From: an uncultured Eubacteriales bacterium
GTDB taxonomy: Bacteria > Bacillota > Clostridia > Oscillospirales > CAG-272
DNA length: 13,218 bases
Direction: 5' to 3'
Assembly (NCBI GenBank): GCA_902462015.1
Contig: CABPZV010000040.1
Location: 1 to 13,218 of the forward strand
The translations under genes were made by a program, and so were the position numbers. Below the pieces are notes generated by a model. That model worked only from the letters and a program-made list of their open reading frames with translations. It was not told the DNA's origin and did not search any database. Below are positions 12,456-13,218 of the stretch, in pieces; the stretch's first letter is position 1; each line of letters begins with the position of its first letter.

Positions 12456-13218
12456 TAAAAGTATGCGTATTATGATTGTCGGTCTTGGACTGATCGGCGG
12501 AAGCTATGCAAGAGGACTGAAAAAGCGTGGCTTTTATGTAACTGCAATCGATTCGAATCCTGAATCTATAAAGTATGGACTTAAGGAGGAGATTGTTGAT
12601 GAGGGATATGACTATGTTGATGAGGAGGCCGTCGGACGTGCGGATATGGTGATATTTGCTCTTTATCCGAAGGTCTTTGTAGATTGGATACGCGATTATC
12701 AGCATCTTTTTAAATCCGGGGCAGTTGTCACGGATGTCACGGGTGTCAAATCCTGTATTGTCTATAAAATTCAGGAAATGCTCCGGGATGATGTAGAGTA
12801 TATTGCGTCCCATCCCATGGCAGGACGGGAGGTTTACGGAGTTGAAAACAGCGACGACCGTATTTTCCATGACGCGAATTTTATAGTTGTTCCGACAAAT
12901 AAAAACAGCGTTGAGTCGATTCTCACCTGCCGGAGGCTTGGAGAGGAGCTTGGATTTTCGAGAATTTCTGTTCTTTCACCGGAGGAGCACGACGAGATGA
13001 TAGGCTTTGTTTCGCAGCTTACACACTGTATTGCCGTAACTCTTATGACATGCTCGGATAATACTCATCTGGCATGTTATACGGGAGATTCGTTTAGAGA
13101 TCTCACGAGAATTGCAAGAATTAATGAAAATATGTGGAGCGAACTTTTCCTGCTGAATAAAGATGCTTTGCTTGAACAGATGAATATATTTCTTCGTGAA
13201 TTTATTCTCTTCCGCGAT
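12445..13218 (+). CDS. tyrA: Prephenate dehydrogenase, 3' end outside the window
   Basis: TyrA oxidatively decarboxylates prephenate to 4-hydroxyphenylpyruvate, the Tyr branch. The visible 258 codons include the NAD-binding GLGLIGGS (13-20), DVTGVKS (97-103), the HPMAG block with His123 (123-127), SQLTH (190-194) and the SFRDLTRIARINENMW region (216-231) that lines the active site. No chorismate mutase domain precedes it, so it depends on the mutase in PheA. The frame is open at the right edge. Monofunctional enzymes run about 280-370 residues, so anything from a short tail to a regulatory ACT domain may follow. It overlaps aroA by 11 nt, with AAGGA (12431-12435) 9 nt before the ATG, inside aroA, indicating coupled translation. 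Confidence 0.92.
   Translation, partial: MKLDKSMRIMIVGLGLIGGSYARGLKKRGFYVTAIDSNPESIKYGLKEEIVDEGYDYVDEEAVGRADMVIFALYPKVFVDWIRDYQHLFKSGAVVTDVTGVKSCIVYKIQEMLRDDVEYIASHPMAGREVYGVENSDDRIFHDANFIVVPTNKNSVESILTCRRLGEELGFSRISVLSPEEHDEMIGFVSQLTHCIAVTLMTCSDNTHLACYTGDSFRDLTRIARINENMWSELFLLNKDALLEQMNIFLREFILFRD

Noticed and set aside
12436..12870. 144-codon minus-strand ORF opposite tyrA
   Set aside because: The plus strand encodes canonical prephenate dehydrogenase motifs through this region. The minus frame has no recognisable features.

Overview
The window reads as chromosomal DNA of a low-to-mid GC Firmicute. The protein styles point to a gut-type Clostridia lineage, most likely Oscillospiraceae/Ruminococcaceae: a DUF5685 protein beside a J-domain protein with a Cys-rich tail, and a PheA whose dehydratase carries the clostridial 'VENSFAGEV' variant. 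This placement rests on recognition of protein style, not on a search. Every gene I accept lies on the plus strand.

Left half (1-5270), mixed housekeeping and unknown genes. The window opens inside a gene of unknown function built from 46-residue tandem repeats. It is followed by an SppA-type signal peptide peptidase that overlaps an RDD membrane protein, then a DUF5685 protein, a J-domain/TPR protein with a cysteine-rich tail, a six-helix membrane protein of unknown function, and an AT-rich GNAT acetyltransferase.

Right half (5373-13218), one aromatic amino acid operon. A promoter with perfect consensus boxes (TTGACA, 17 bp, TATAAT) starts a leader of about 185 nt. The leader encodes a 27-residue peptide with seven Phe/Tyr codons in nine, followed by a 13-bp terminator hairpin and a U-run just before pheA. 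This is the layout of a ribosome-mediated transcription attenuator. Downstream come pheA (chorismate mutase-prephenate dehydratase), aroB, aroC, an aroE-aroK fusion, aroQ (type II dehydroquinase), aroA and tyrA, which runs off the right edge. Together these convert DAHP to chorismate and on to phenylpyruvate and 4-hydroxyphenylpyruvate. Only DAHP synthase and the final transaminase are missing from the window. I see no convincing internal promoter or terminator, so the whole pathway is probably governed by the single Phe/Tyr-sensing leader.

The most unusual points are the Phe/Tyr leader-peptide attenuator in a Firmicute (where T-box or protein control is more familiar), its position upstream of nearly the complete pathway, the AroE-AroK fusion, the altered ESRP motif in the PheA ACT domain, the 46-residue repeat protein, DDxxD-like motifs in the DUF5685 protein, and a nearly identical 15-base sequence at the translation starts of three genes. 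No rRNA, tRNA, CRISPR array, insertion sequence or phage gene was seen.
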